Assembly: GCA_025617375.2 (NCBI GenBank)
Contig: JAMYGW020000004.1
Coordinates: 806,001-870,000 of the forward strand
Origin: Acarospora socialis
Taxonomy: Eukaryota; Ascomycota; Lecanoromycetes; Acarosporales; Acarosporaceae
DNA length: 64,000 nt
Direction: 5' to 3'
Position 1 is the first letter of the stretch. Every line of letters begins with the position of its first letter. Below the pieces are notes generated by a model. The model did not search any database, was not told the DNA's origin, and worked only from the letters and a program-made list of their open reading frames with translations. Shown here piece after piece: positions 34,211 to 46,830 of this stretch. The position numbers were made by a program, and so were the translations under genes.

Positions 34211-36759
34211 TTCTTCATGATATTCATTAAGACATTTGTGTTGACTAAATTGCAAGTTAAGTTTTCTATCAGATCTGTTCTTTTCTTAATATTCAGCATC
34301 AGTGCAAAATCAGTCATTTTATATTTTTTCTGCATGAAGTTCATCATTGTTTGTCTCAGTGAATGAGAAATTAAGTATGTAATAATGATGTTGATGAGTT
34401 CATTGTTGTAGAAGAGCTTGAAGCTGATTTTGAAGATGTTGAAGTTCATTTGATGCTGTTCAGTGAATATTCTTGATGAATGATCTAGTCATATGAAACA
34501 TATAAACAATGACATAGTCATCTGTTCTGTGAATTACTGACTAAAACTCATCTTATTAAGCACTGTCAGCTTCAGTTACTTGTGATCTTCAATCATCATA
34601 ATTGATGTTTGTGCATAGTGTGCAAAGATGATAATTGCATTGAGTTTGATCATCTTGACAGCTTCATTCATAAAGACAATTACTGATTTGAACACTGTGA
34701 ACAGTTTAGATGTGTCTGCATTGTTGATGATGCAGATCATGATGAATGTTATATGAAGTACATGCTTTTGTAGACTGATGAAAATCTTTTTAAATTGTAC
34801 TTGCTGCATGCTATTCAGATCATCATTGTTGTATAAATTATACTGTTCTTGAAATTTCTTTCAGTTGTCAGAGTCAGAGACAGCATGCAGAATTATATTG
34901 ATGATTTTTAATATTCAGTTTGTCAGATTATGCTCAATAAAACACACTTTCTTGTTCATAATGATCACTTCAGATTAATTCATGCTCTTATATATTTTAT
35001 AGATTGTTCTGATCATGTCAAAGTCTGTAAAAATACTCAGTTTTTCTTCATTAATGACTGATGAATGTGAATTATGTTCTTCTTTGATGATATTTCAGAT
35101 AATATTTTCTTTCATGTTCAGAGAATACAATCAAATAATGATTTTGTCTTTGATCTCAGTCTTTTTAAGTGCAGCTGTGTCAATTTTCTCAACAAGTTTA
35201 TCAATCATATTATTTGTAGAAGTTAATATCAAAACTTGATGTGCAATGAAGTCATTGTGAAGAAATAATTGTATCATCTTTGCACATCATCAGCTTTTGT
35301 TTATGCTTGATGATTTTTGTAGAATATTGATTTCATATAACAATGTTTGACAATAGATGAGTGTCTCTGTCTGTAATGAAGTGAGATTTAATGCTTTAAT
35401 TTAATAATCAATGATGTCTGACAGAATGCTGATGAAGATGTTTTTAGTTCAGACTTAAATGTAATCTGACTTACAAATTATTCTATGCATTTTATCTTAC
35501 TCATTTTGAAATATTCTTAGTGCATTGATCTGATGCTTGAGTACTTTATTTTGCAGAATCACTTGAATCTTCACTTTCATCTTGAAATTCTTTCAACATT
35601 CAGTTTGAATATTCTCATCAGTTTTGAAGTGATGTGAGATTGCTGTCAACAGTTTGTCTTTGTAGTCTTCACTCTTGCAGTTTCAGAGTCTACAAAAAAT
35701 AATGAATGTTTGATCAGTCTGCTCAAATGATAAATGTTTAACAATAACTGCATTTCAGTTTTCTGCACAATCATCAATCTCAGCATTGAAATTAATGTGT
35801 AATGTTTCATCTTGATCAAATCTCATTAATATATTCTTCAAACTGTCTATCAAAGTCAGATAGCAGTGCATTTCTTTATTTGATACAGTGATGATTTGTA
35901 AAGTAAAAAAGAATGTTTAAATATTCTTGACTTGATCAGTAATGATTTTGTGCTCAGTTATAACTTTAAATTTCATGATTGTGATTCATTCTGAAGTAGT
36001 TAAAAACAAAATTTAAGATAATAGCTTGATCAGAGATCAATATTCTGAAAATGCAGTTTGATTTAACTGAACAAAATGTTTACTTAAGTGAACTAAATGT
36101 CATGCATTGAGCAGATTATTGATTCTTTTTACTTTTATGATGTCAAGAAACTCATTGACATCTTCAGTTATGTCTGTCAAACTATGCATGTATAACTTGA
36201 GAATGATTTCTTGAAAAATCTCTTGAAGCTTTTCAATAATAGTGCTCAGATCTGTATGTTCAGTGATGTTGATTCACAGTTGATTGAAAATCACTTTTTT
36301 GAATTTAAATGACACATTAACTCAGTATATAAGACTCTCTTCATTGATCTGCTTCATCTTTGCAATATTTTTAATGCTTAAAGAAAGAAGTTCTGACTGC
36401 ACAAACTTCTTAATTACATTTCTGTTTAGAATGATGTCACTTTTGAGTTGAATAACAATGATCTGATTGTCTGTGCTCTTTTTTTTTAAGATGATTTGAA
36501 TTTAAAGAATTGACTTTCATTCATGAGTCAAATTGAACATGAGAAAGATGCAACAATATAAGATGTCACTGTGAATAAACTGATCAAGATCTGAAGTATT
36601 CTCTGTTTTGTCTTTGTAGATAATGATGATTTTATATTTGAAAGAGTCTTGTTTCACATCTTTGTCATCTGAGTAATAAGCATTCTTGTCAATCTTCTCA
36701 GTCTTGTTGACTTTAAACTTTTTCTTTGTCATGATTATATTATTATAAACTGATTGCAA
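34211..36759 (-). pseudogene. UPF1-like SF1 helicase relic, N-terminal and core part
   Basis: Minus-strand relic of a superfamily 1 helicase of the UPF1/NAM7-like (AAA_11) kind. In order it shows a Walker A position near 35300-35330 (SSSINKS, degraded from a GPPGTGKS-like motif), LILTSTNNMIDKLVEKID (equivalent to the APTNAAVD block) near 35190-35245, VIVFMNEAVKM (the DEA box region) near 34650-34690 and MIEDHKQLKLTVL (the GDxxQLxP region) near 34560-34600. A block around FTEQHQMN (Q-x-R-M equivalent) follows. The N-terminal 400 residues are conserved-looking but unassigned. The coding sequence is split by Gypsy copy 3, and its C-terminal part continues at 28036. Heavily mutated. Confidence 0.7.
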
Positions 36760-37261
36760 TTTAGAAGTGAGATATGACTATAATGTGTAACTGTGAGCTT
36801 TGAGCATGATGTGTAGATGTAAGAAATACAAACTCACAAAATATAAACATGAGCTTTGTGAACTTCTGAATGTGAACTATAAATGTGAACTTTAATCATA
36901 AGATTTGAAGATAAGAAGTAGAAACTTACAAGATATGAAATGAGATATAAATGTCAGTCTTGAATGAAATGTTCAGATGTGACATATGAATGTAAGCTTT
37001 GAATGACAAGTTTAGATGTAAAATATAAAGATGAGCTTTAAATGTAATATTTAGATGTGAAGAAATGAAGTAAACTGATGAAAAGAAAGTGATAGTTGAA
37101 GTAGATGACTGTTTGTTTTAGTTCTTTGCTGAGAAATAAGTGCAATGTGTTAATAATGTAAGTGATTAAAGTGAATATTATATGAATCATTCAGCACAAA
37201 ACAAGTTCATATTCAACAAAATCATATTAAAGACACAAGAGTAAATCTGCACAGATCAATG
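36760..37261. other. AT-rich gap with TGAACTTT/TGAGCTTT repeats
   Basis: Between two minus-strand relics; probably the promoter of the UPF1-like relic. At about 36780-37060 imperfect copies of a roughly 55-65 bp unit (AATGTRAGCTTTGAATG...GATGTGAGA) recur about five times. No coding sequence is recognised. Confidence 0.4.
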
Positions 37262-38506
37262 TTAGAATATCAGTTCACAAAAGAAGTAAAGAGTTGTTAA
37301 ATATATGAAGTTTACTTGATCTGTGATTCTATATGATGTGAAGATTAGTTTTGTTTTATTGAAGATTCTATTTAATGTGACTTGCTTGATTAACTTTCTA
37401 TTGTCTTTGCATGAAGAGTTTATCTTTGTAAATAGTGATGATAGATTCAATGCTTTAATGATAGCTTGAATATTCTGCTCAGAGTTCTAATATATTTAAA
37501 TCATTTGCAAATCAAACATTATTAAAAGTTAAGACTGCAAACAGCTCATTGCACACAATTTTGAGTAGCTAACAGAAATAAATCTATTCATATCAAAGAT
37601 ATCATCAGTCATTATGTTCTAGAACATCAACATTCAATTTTTATATGAATTGAACAGCTTATCAATGAATTTGCAGTGTTTCTTGTTGAAAGTCATAATG
37701 TATCTGATCATACAAGTTCATAACATGAAGCTTTTAGAATGAAAAATCTTTCTTGATTTGTTTCAAATATTCATTACTTGTTCTTCTGTGTACTCTTGTT
37801 CTGAAGTTTATGATTTGTTGATGTTGTAAATTGTACAGTGAAACAGTTGCTTTTGCTGATGAGTGAATGCTGAATATATTGTTTTGCTCATTGTGTAATT
37901 CTAAATTCTTTTTAACTTCAATCTTCAGACTCTTTGTGTTGTACAGTACATTGTGACTGTCATTGCTAATCTCTGATAAATGTATTGAGTTAAATGTTCA
38001 AACATGATATGAGTGTTCTTGATGCATCTTTGACTTGTTTTGTCACTATGTTGTGAATATATAATTCATAAATTCTTCTTTTGTACTTGATCTACAGCAG
38101 TCATGTGCTATAATCTCAACATCTTGTTCTGCTTTCTTAATTGAGCATAGAGTCTGATGATGCTCAGATAGAAGTCATGTGTAAGTGCATCATTAATGAT
38201 ATTAATTATGCTCTGAGTATTGTCAATCTTCTATTCAGTCAGTTTGAAATTAACAATCATCTTAGTGATTGCAAGTGAAACTTTTGATATAATGCTGTAG
38301 TTATAACTATGTGAAGTATAATTCATTGAACTATGTTTTCTGATCAATGAATCATGATCTTTGTTCATTGAATTATGATCTAAATTCATTGAACTTTATT
38401 CTCTGTTTCTTGAATTATATTATGATTTACTCTGTTGTACATGTAATCTTCAGTTTTGAGTCAGTAAGTGAGTGAAAGATTTATTTTGATCTTTATTCAT
38501 TGACAT
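37262..38506 (-). pseudogene. Relic of unknown gene with short N-terminal repeats
   Basis: Minus-strand coding-like sequence of about 415 codons, starting MSMNKDQNKSFTHLL and ending at a clear stop at 37262. The N-terminal part has degenerate 10-residue repeats (HNSMNKDHDSL, REQSSMNLD) that resemble the 30-bp minisatellite at 21752-22140. The rest is basic and alpha-helical in character; I do not recognise the family. It sits between SNF2 relic B and the UPF1-like relic, the same side of a SNF2 relic as the 30-bp array at 22 kb. It contains several stops. Confidence 0.4.
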
Positions 38507-38599
38507 TTTTGAGAATTCTTCTATTGAATCATTTATCACAAATGCACTTGCAGTGAATATGAAAAGTAAGTAGTTGCAGTTAGCTAGAATATCATGCAG

Positions 38600-41500
38600 C
38601 TATATAGTGCAACAAAATATGTGATTTGACACTGATTTGAAGATCTCATCATTAACTTAAATCTCATCTGCACTCTCTTCTTTCTCAATTTCATTGTTTT
38701 TCTCAATGATCTGCAGATCATCATTCTCATTGTTGTTTATCTTTCTCTTAATTATTGCTTGAATGAACTGATCAGAATCTAGAGTCAGTTTTATGAGATG
38801 TGTTCTTTGATTTTATTGATTGTAAATGATTTTCTTGACTTTGAAGCTCACACACTGTAGTGTATAAATGAACATTATCTTTTGTTGATCAATTCTGTTA
38901 ATTTGCTTCTTTGTTTATTTTTAATCATGTTTTATTCATTTAGAATCAAGTTAAATTAGTTGTTTAACTCTATACAGTGTGTATTTAACTCTGATGAGCT
39001 TGATGATGCTTACAATATATTGAGAAAGTGTTAAGACTGAATATCTGATCATGATGTTTGACTCTTTTTGAAATAGTCACACAATGTTTATAATATTTAA
39101 TTTTAACATTACTTCATGAATAAAAACAATCAGAGTCTTCAACACAAGTCTGAAATACTGATGAGAATCAATATGATTTCATTTGAGTTGCTTTATGTTA
39201 AAGCTTGATGTTATTAATGAAATTGAACATACTCAGTACAGAATCAATACATTTGTTGAGTTCATTGAACAGAAGACTGTCTTCTCATCTTTATTTCACT
39301 TTTTAATTCTGTCATTGATGATTTTAATCTTTGAACAATTGATCTTTGAACATATATCTGCAATATGTCTTTCATAGAAGAGTTTGTGTTTTTTAAACTT
39401 GTACAATTGTTCTGTTCTTATATGCACTCAACTTTTTTCTTAATCTTCTGTGTTCAAGAAGATAAGTGACTTGATGATGTTTAACTCTTTCAGTCATGAA
39501 AAACTGCTCAAAATTCTGAGATACTGCATCAAAAACATTCAATGATTGACTGTAATAGTTGACTTCACATCTATATGATTCTTGACAATTCACTTTGCTT
39601 TTACATTTATCTAATTTCTCTTTAACTGATCTGTTATGATCATTAGTGAAGAGTTTACAAGTTTTATGAATTTGACAGATAGTAAGCAGTTAATAATGTA
39701 ATAAATATTGATGATAATATTGATCAGAAGATTGTCAAAAAATGTAAACTGATTTGCACTTTATTTGAGTCATAAAGTTCTGAGAATGTCTGACAGTGAT
39801 GTAATATATTGATTGATGACTTTCTGATTGATTTTCTTTTTGATAATAATGTAATTATATGTTTTTCTCATTTAATGAAGTGAGTGTGCAGTGCAGAGTA
39901 AAAGTTTAACACAATATGTATCTCTTTCTGATCAGTTAGTGTATTGCTGTGACTTAATTTATTTTTTAGTTTTAAAAGTTGCAATTCAGTCTGTCATCTG
40001 AGCAGATGATTGCTCAAATGAAGTGTTAGTCAAGAATCACTTGCATATCTCAACATTTTTGAACAGTTAAATCATTTCAGACATGAATATCATCTCAAAA
40101 TGAGTCTCATCTGTGATGACTCTATCTCAGTCAATCTTTCAATATCTATGCACAGAAGCTGACTGCTTTCTATTTCTTAATGACTTTGATGAATAGTGAA
40201 TATCTTTCATAATGTTCTGAACATAATCTTTATACAATTTTCTTGTAGTGATCACAATGATACATGACTGTTTAATAGTATTTCAAAGATTGACAGAGTT
40301 GTTCACAAAATAAAATTAACATTCTATCAATGCTCAATTCTCTCTGAAGAGCTTAGAAGTGAGTTTGTTTATCTTTGTATCATCATAAGCATGTCTCACT
40401 ACTCATTTCTCAAGCTGATTATTGAGATTCAAATGTGTTCAAGTCTCTTGAAGTCAATTAGAGACAAGAATGATTAATATCACAATTAAATTGACTTCAA
40501 ATTGTGATATCATTTGATGAGTCAAACTACTGTCAATACACAGACACAATATTCTTCATTGTGTGTCAGAAGAACATTTTACATCTTTAAATTGAGAATT
40601 TTCAACAGTTTCTCTAGACAGATGTCAATGAAACTGTTATTTGTTACAAGACTGTTAAATCTTCAAATGAATTACTTTCAGAATATAATTCAGACAGATG
40701 AGTGCTAACATTTCTATTGTTTAATTACAAGATCAACTTAATGTTTCATGATTTGAGAAGAAGAATCATATATCTTTTTCAGACTCATGTCATTCACATT
40801 GTAACTGCTGTTCTGAAACATCTTTATCTCAAACATTATAAACACATTAAAGATCTAATAAAGAAATAGAGAAGTCTGTAACTCTGAGATATGAATTCTT
40901 TCATTAAATATTGTCTTGAAATGATCATGTAAGAAGAATTTACAGTATTATTGTCAACAATCTGAGTCACTAAGATGTTCAGTCACTACAAGCTTAATCT
41001 TTGTCATCAGTTTATAGTGTTTTATTAGTCAGAACTCAAATTTCACAATATATTAGACAACTCACTGCTCTGTAATAATCTTTACAACTTTTTCTGACAT
41101 AATGATGTTTAGATTTTCTGTAATATCTGTTTTAACAGTTATGTCATTGTTTGTTACTTAAATGTTAAGCTGATTCAATGAATCTGCTTGAATATTGAGT
41201 TAATTTGATGAATTTGTGAAAACATTAAACTGCTTTGATGAATCTCTAAAGAGAGTAAACTGCTTTGATGAACTCTTCAGAACATTGAACTGATTCAATG
41301 AATCTATGAAAACATTGAACTGATTTGATGAATTTATAAAAATATTAAACTAATTTGATGAACTCTTCAGAACATTGAGTTGATTTAATGAACTCTCTGA
41401 AATGTTGAGTTGATTTGAGAAGCTTGTGATGATTGACTGTGAATTTCTCAACATTTCATGAATATTTACTTCAGTCATGATGCTGTTATCTGATTCAACA

Positions 41501-42500
41501 GTCTCAATAACTGATCTCTTTGTTGTCTTGTGTTCTTCTTGAGAAGTTATTAATTATTTTTCTTGTCTGACTGATTCTAAGTGTGTGAATATAGTATTAT
41601 TATCATCATTATTTATCAACAATATTCTTTGTAATTCTTGTTAAGTGAGAAGCATGAAAGCAGAATCTACATAGAAGATTAACTTGCTTGAGTGCTGTTT
41701 ACATATATATGTACTCATGAGCAGTGAATGAAACAGTGATGTTGAACATGATATATGAGAGTTTTAGATTTTAAGCATCAAGTAAAACAGTGCAAAACTG
41801 TCTGTTCTGATTTATGTGCAGTAAATTGTTGATGAAAGCATATCTGATTGTGTGAAATTTAGTATAGTTAACATTTTGATGTAAAATATTGATTCAGAGT
41901 GTGAACAATATCTGAATAAATAAACTCTTGTTTTCTTGTTGTAAGTCTGACAGAACATTCTTAAAAGTGATAATACTTAACTTGAAAGTGCTGTTCAAAC
42001 ATTCAGTATTGAGATCTTATAGAATATGTGTTTGTATATCAAAGTTCTTAATGTTGATTGCTGTCAATACTGAATTGAATGTTAATGTGATGAAATGTTG
42101 TCTGATGTTCACTTCTTTTGATATGATTAAGATAGTGAGTCATGATTCAATTCAATTTTTATCAGCATAACACATATTCAACAATTTTCACTGAATCACA
42201 AACTTCATGACAGCTCTGATATAGATAGACTTCTTATTTAGAAATAGATTTTCATACTCATTATAGATAATCTTGATCAGAGATCTCAAGACTGTTTTTT
42301 TGATGTTTGACTTCATGTTAATGATGTTGAGCTCATTATTTTTGAGTCAGTTCTTGATCATACAGTTCATCTGCTCAATATTGACTTACTTTAAAGAAGT
42401 AATCTTCAAAACTTAAGTCATATTGACAAAAACTGAGTTATCTGAATCAATCTCATTCTCATTATGTCTCAGTGTTGTATCTTGTTTTGTCAACATTGTA
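38600..42500 (-). pseudogene. SNF2-type helicase relic B
   Basis: Second minus-strand relic of the same kind as relic A. The C-terminal helicase region at about 38800-39000 shows INRIDQQ and IYTLQCVSFKVKKIIYN, corresponding to the RINRIGQ and following block of SNF2 ATPases. Nucleotide similarity to relic A is visible over the C-terminal third. Upstream, nine exact 30-bp repeats (41161-41430) take the place held by 48-bp repeats in relic A. A further N-terminal block lies at about 41650-42250 (for example LTTRKQEFIYSDIVHTLNQ). Heavily mutated. A paralogue, not a recent duplicate, because the repeats differ. Confidence 0.55.
41161..41430 (-). repeat. Minisatellite, 9 exact units of 30 bp
   Basis: Nine 30-bp units in exact phase, of the form AACATTGAACTGATTYRATGAATCTATGAA. 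On the minus strand each encodes 10 residues, such as FIDSLNQFNV, a pattern that could form a coiled coil. It lies in the N-terminal part of SNF2 relic B. Confidence 0.9.
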
Positions 42501-44039
42501 TATTATAAGAAAACTGCAAATGTCAGATGGCACAGCTTTGAGAAGTAAGTGAAAGAAAGTATGAGTGATTATATATGACAAGTTTTCTTTAACTGAATCA
42601 TCATCATTTTAAAAAATTAAATGCAAGCAGCACATAAAGAGTTAAAGTTAATGCATTCAATAATACTTTAATCTCAGAACAGAATGTCAAACATTAATTT
42701 ATGTACAGTCAAACTTTGTTCACAGCATAATGACTTGTTCAGTGAACATAACTCATGTTCATTGAACTTCACAATCTATCATAACATCATGAATCTCTCT
42801 CAACTGTCATTTAAGAGTTCATGAATTATAGAATCTATTGTGCACATGAGTCTCTGTTGATGAGAAGTCAGCTTGTTTTGTTATAAAGATAGACACTTGA
42901 CTCATACATATTCTCTAAATAAACTGATCTTGCATTAACAACTTCTTTCAATTGTAATTGTCTCAACAGTGTTGAACATGACTCTCTGATATTTATAGAT
43001 ATTTAAAGAAATATTTTGATCATATTACAATTCAATTTCTCAGAACTATGTCACTTGCAGATCAATCTCATTCTGAAGTAAGATGTACACTTTTTTATTC
43101 AATTCACATTGCACTGAATACAGCATATTCTTCTTTTCAAGACAAATTCTGAGTCTGCTGTAGCATCAGAAAGTATGTATAAAATATATAATTGCATAGA
43201 CATCATCAGATCATCAAGACTAAAGTGTACTTTAAATGTGTGAATGTTGAACTGAAAAAATTATTAATACATACTTAATCATAATGCAGCAAAATTGATT
43301 CAACACAATCTGCAGTCACAAGCATATTAGTTATGTTACTATAAATTGAGTAATGATTGTATGATGCAACAGATTATATCTACAATAGCTGAATATATTA
43401 ATGACTGAGATTGACAATTATGAAGTGCTTAATCAATGATGACATGATTGACATTGAAATAGTACAAGCACTTCATGACTAAAGCACTTTTCATCATATG
43501 AACTGCACTTATATTTCACTCAATCATTCTGTGAAGTTCATTGAACATTATGTAGAGTTCATTGAATCTATTATATCAGTTATTTTCATCATTCACTGTT
43601 CTGTGAGCAAGACATCTTCTTAGTTATGTATTAAGTTTGTAATTACTGCAATAAGAAAGTGAGCAACATCAGTGAATTAAAACATCACATAATGAAATGT
43701 TCTGTTCTACTGCATGATCAATCTTAAAGAATTCTCAAAAACAAAATGTCATCAAATGCATAATCATCAGAGTACACTGAACATGACAGTAAAGATACAT
43801 TGATTGATGAATTATTTCTGACTTGAGTAGAGAATAATTGAAAGATGAATATGAATTCTCTCATCAATGAGTTTGATGCTTCAGAGACAAATTTCTTGAT
43901 TAACATTAAAGACTCAATAATTCTTTATAGTGAGTCAACAACTTATGTATCAGACAATAAACAGACATCTTACACAGAACAGACAATCAATCTATAATGT
44001 CAATGCAGTTTTCTGTCAACATCATCAATCATTTAAGTG
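42501..44039. other. Unassigned AT-rich sequence
   Basis: Between SNF2 relic B (minus) and the Plavaka relic (plus). It may hold their 5' ends; I recognise no landmark. Confidence 0.35.
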
Positions 44040-46830
44040 AAAATCTTTGAAAAGATCACAGATTGCAGTGCAGATACAGTTCAGTGTACTGAGAAGACAC
44101 TTCATTGCTCAACAAATAAGTCTGTTGATGACAATCATTATGAAATTAAAAATACTGACTATTACTCTTTTCATAATGAGAACAACTTTGTCTTCACATT
44201 ATGACTTCACAACAATCAAGCTACAAAGAACAAGATGAACACATTCTTTCAAGATTCACAACTGAGAAAGATACACAGTCACTTGAGCTTTAATAGTGCA
44301 AACAAATAACATAATCATTTGCATAAGATTTCATACAGAATCAGTGTTGTGCAAGAAAATCAAGAATGAATGTCACAGATCTTTACAGTTGAATTTATTT
44401 ATGATGAGATGACAGATTGTCAATATGTCATATAATATTGCAATGTCATAAACATTCTTCACTTTTTACTGAGTCATAAGTCTTTTCACAACAATCTTGT
44501 ATATATGTTGATTCATCACTACAATGATGAGAACAAGTGAGTTTACAGTGAAATACATATCAAAAATTAATGATGACAAATGCAGAAAAAGCTTCTGAAC
44601 AGTGCAATACTTGTGTTATTATTGATATTTACTGTCAAAATTGTTTTTATTCATCATCAAAGTGATTTATCTGCTTGATCAATGTACTTAATAATTGAAA
44701 ATCTAAATCAACATACAAAACAAATTCAATTAAGATCTAGCTTAGTTCTTCTTGATTTTCTTTTAATAATTGAAAATGATGATGATAACATCAAGTTAAG
44801 AGTTTGACACATGATCTTGTCAATTATACTTAATCATGAGTTAATTTATTGTCTGCATATCAAATATCTCTTACAGTCATTGAACAGCTATTTGAGCTGC
44901 TGTGAAGAACAGACTTAATATAGTGTGTGTTAATGATCAAAGTTGCAAATGTCATCTCATGATTGCTGACTTCATGATAAACTATAAGAAGTAAATTCTG
45001 ATTACAAATATTAAAATGAATTAACACTGTACAATATGTAAAGTATCATTACAAGAGCAAGAAAATCTTGAAGAAGTTTGATCACTCTGAACACATAAAT
45101 TGACTCAGAATTAAATTAGTTGATAATGAAAGACAGACTTATCTGAAAATGACATCACATGAATTTATTCTGTTGACAACTTTGCTTGAACTTATTATCT
45201 GATCAACATTTATGAAACAATGATGATCAATATACTGCATCAGCTGCTCAAGAGAACAGTTATATACTTGATATGCTGATTGAAACAACTTATTGAAAAG
45301 AGTATTTCAATCACAAAAAGAAAAAAAAAGATCAAAAACTTCATTTCAGATGTATCAGAAGTAATATAACTTGATTAGCAGTTTTGCTCAGTCTCAGTAT
45401 TTGTGAAACTGAAGAGATTTCAGAGATACAGCAGTGTAAAGCAGTGAACTGAAGTGAATTAAAGAACAATTATATGTCAAATTATATCTGTAATGATCTC
45501 ACTTCTGACTCAATGAGTATCTGCTGTAATATACTTCACTTGAGCAGTTGTGAATTTTGTGATCTTGACTCAGTATAGTTCTCATGATGATGATATGCTT
45601 CAATATTTGAAATATACTTTGTTTTGAATAAATAAACTAAAGAATGTTTTCATCATCTGTGTTTTATTGACTTGAATATGAGTGCAGAACACTTTAATAT
45701 TCTTAAATTACATGTTATGATTCACTATGCACAACACATTCATTGATATGACAGTGCAAACAACATCAACACTGAATATGATGAGACTGTTCACAAGTTT
45801 TTGATGAAGACATTCTTTAACTGAATAAATAAACAAAAAGACTTTCAACAACAGCTGTTGCTTTACAACTCTCATCATTTAAACATACTCATGATGAAGA
45901 ATCTGATTCTGTGAAAAAAAATATGAGCTAGTAAATTCAAAAAGAACTTTATGATTGCATTGATTACTCAATTAAGTCAGACAATCTCACTAAAAAAAAT
46001 TGATGATCTGCTGCTTCAGAAAAAGAAAAAACAGATTCTTTGAGCAGATTTTAATTACAAATGATGATGTTCAGCATTAATGTTAAATGCTGTGCTCAGT
46101 ATATCAGAACTTCTTGATGTGTTAATTGCATTTGTACATGACTATTGAAAGACACTAAATGAAATTAACATAATAAATCAAGACTTGAATTGAAGAGCAG
46201 AAGATCAGTTTGATGTTGAATTATATTATGTATGTGTTTATAATTCATTTAAGTGCTGAAAGTGAAACAAAAAGATGATTCAAGATTTTAAAAATCTTGT
46301 TGAAGAGAGAATCTACTGCATTTTAAACTGACAAAATAAAGTAGAGTCATAAAGAAATGACTTTGTTCTGATTCAAGAATGACTGAATAATATACAAGAT
46401 TCACTGACAATATTGAATGACTGATTATCTAAACAATTGTGAGTTATCTTGTTTGTGAAAAACACTCTATGAGAAGATAGTTGAAACAAGTTCATAGAGT
46501 ATATGAATGCTCTTGTTGATCTTCTCAAACTATTGAACAATGATTGTTCAGATTTGATACATAACATGATTGAGCTCATTAACTAATCAGAGTATAACTT
46601 CAAGAAGTCATGAATCATAGAGAATTAAAGATTCTACATCATGTCTACTGTAGTACAAAGTGTTTATATAGTGTCAGTGTCTATTAAGAAGAGTCATATG
46701 AGCAAGAATGTCATTTATTATCTCAACAACTTCATTGACTGAAACTTTTACAATTCAATATATAAGAAAGACTTTCTAAAGCAAGATATTAGAGTTGCAT
46801 TGTATTATAAGCATAGAAGTTAAATCAATA
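44040..46830 (+). mobile_element. Plavaka-type (KDZ/CACTA-like) DNA transposase relic
   Basis: A plus-strand relic of a large fungal transposase. Recognisable pieces, in order: IVCVNDQSCKCHLMIADFMINYKK followed by ITNIK...HCTICKVSLQEQENLEEV (about 44920-45085), which match the D-Q...P-I-x-A-G-F-x-x-D-Y-E and H-C-x-x-C block; HQLLKRTVIYLICWL (about 45236-45280), the His-Gln-Leu motif before the last catalytic region; INKLKNVFI...(about 45630) and KLHVMIHYAQHI (about 45700); and a C-terminal FYIMSTVVQS...YYLNNFID block (about 46630-46740). The assignment rests on recalled similarity to Plavaka transposases of Basidiomycota and Ascomycota. The frame is broken by many stops of the TGG-to-TGA/TAG type. 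Terminal inverted repeats were not identified. Confidence 0.55.
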
